Origin: CAYHWW01 sp964360145
Lineage (GTDB): Bacteria > Bdellovibrionota > UBA1018 > CAYHWW01
Assembly: GCA_964360145.1 (NCBI GenBank)
Contig: CAYHWW010000208.1
Coordinates: 1 to 5,654 of the forward strand
Direction: 5' to 3'
Length of the DNA stretch: 5,654 bases
The position numbers and the translations under genes are program-made. How positions within the stretch are numbered: the first letter of the stretch is position 1; each line of letters opens with the position of its first letter. Below are positions 5,593 to 5,654 of the stretch, in pieces. The notes beneath the pieces were generated by a model that saw only the letters and a list, made by a program, of their open reading frames with translations, had not been told where the DNA came from and did no database searches.

Positions 5593-5654
5593 CAGACATT
5601 AAACGTCGGATATTCTGGAATTTTTTTCACGGCTGACTATGCACTATTGACGCA

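Noticed and set aside
5621..5654. Seven-T run (5621-5627) as a terminator for the zinc-ribbon gene, and TTGACG (5647-5652) as a -35 of a following gene
   Set aside because: The only stems before the T-run are 4 bp or less with mismatches or a 2-nt loop, and the window ends before any -10 could be seen. Both remain possible but unsupported.

Overview
The window holds five protein-coding genes of ordinary, widely conserved families, one convincing small membrane-peptide ORF, and several palindromic elements between them. The DNA is GC-rich by eye and gene-dense, with short gaps and mostly good Shine-Dalgarno sites, so it is bacterial. There is no rRNA, tRNA, CRISPR array, transposase or phage gene. 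The gene set (sugar aminotransferase, periplasmic SpoIID/LytB amidase-enhancer family protein, long NfeD plus slipin, small zinc ribbon) fits a Gram-negative, non-enteric bacterium such as a deltaproteobacterial or Bdellovibrionota-like lineage. That placement is an impression from protein style, not a measurement.

Layout. A plus-strand DegT/DnrJ/EryC1/StrS-family PLP aminotransferase (2-1006) enters from the left edge without its N-terminus. It converges on a minus-strand metallo-beta-lactamase-fold hydrolase (1011-1667). The 4-bp gap and both stop codons sit in one perfect hairpin (988-1011). The next minus-strand gene is an exported SpoIID/LytB-domain protein (1773-2990). Between it and the hydrolase lies an unusual element: two 20-nt palindromes that are exact reverse complements of each other (1695-1772). 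It may combine a terminator for the upstream gene with the -35 region of a leaderless promoter for the downstream one. Further right, still on the minus strand, an nfeD-slipin operon (5128 down to 3095) has a 3-bp intergenic gap, and the slipin ribosome binding site is embedded in the last nfeD codons. A hairpin follows the slipin stop.

Right end. Divergent from nfeD, on the plus strand, are a 28-residue hydrophobic peptide ORF (5209-5295) and a 74-residue four-cysteine zinc-ribbon protein (5368-5592). The leader between them can fold so that the ribosome binding site lies in a bulge of a long stem abutting the start codon, with a competing upstream hairpin.

How the genes relate. The nfeD-slipin pair is a known functional unit: a membrane serine protease with a membrane-microdomain SPFH partner. 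SpoIID/LytB proteins and DegT aminotransferases both act on envelope material (peptidoglycan and surface glycans), so the region has a mild envelope flavour. The transcription units look separate. I found no clear evidence of a new multi-gene system; the points most worth checking are the paired palindrome element and the small peptide/zinc-ribbon leader.
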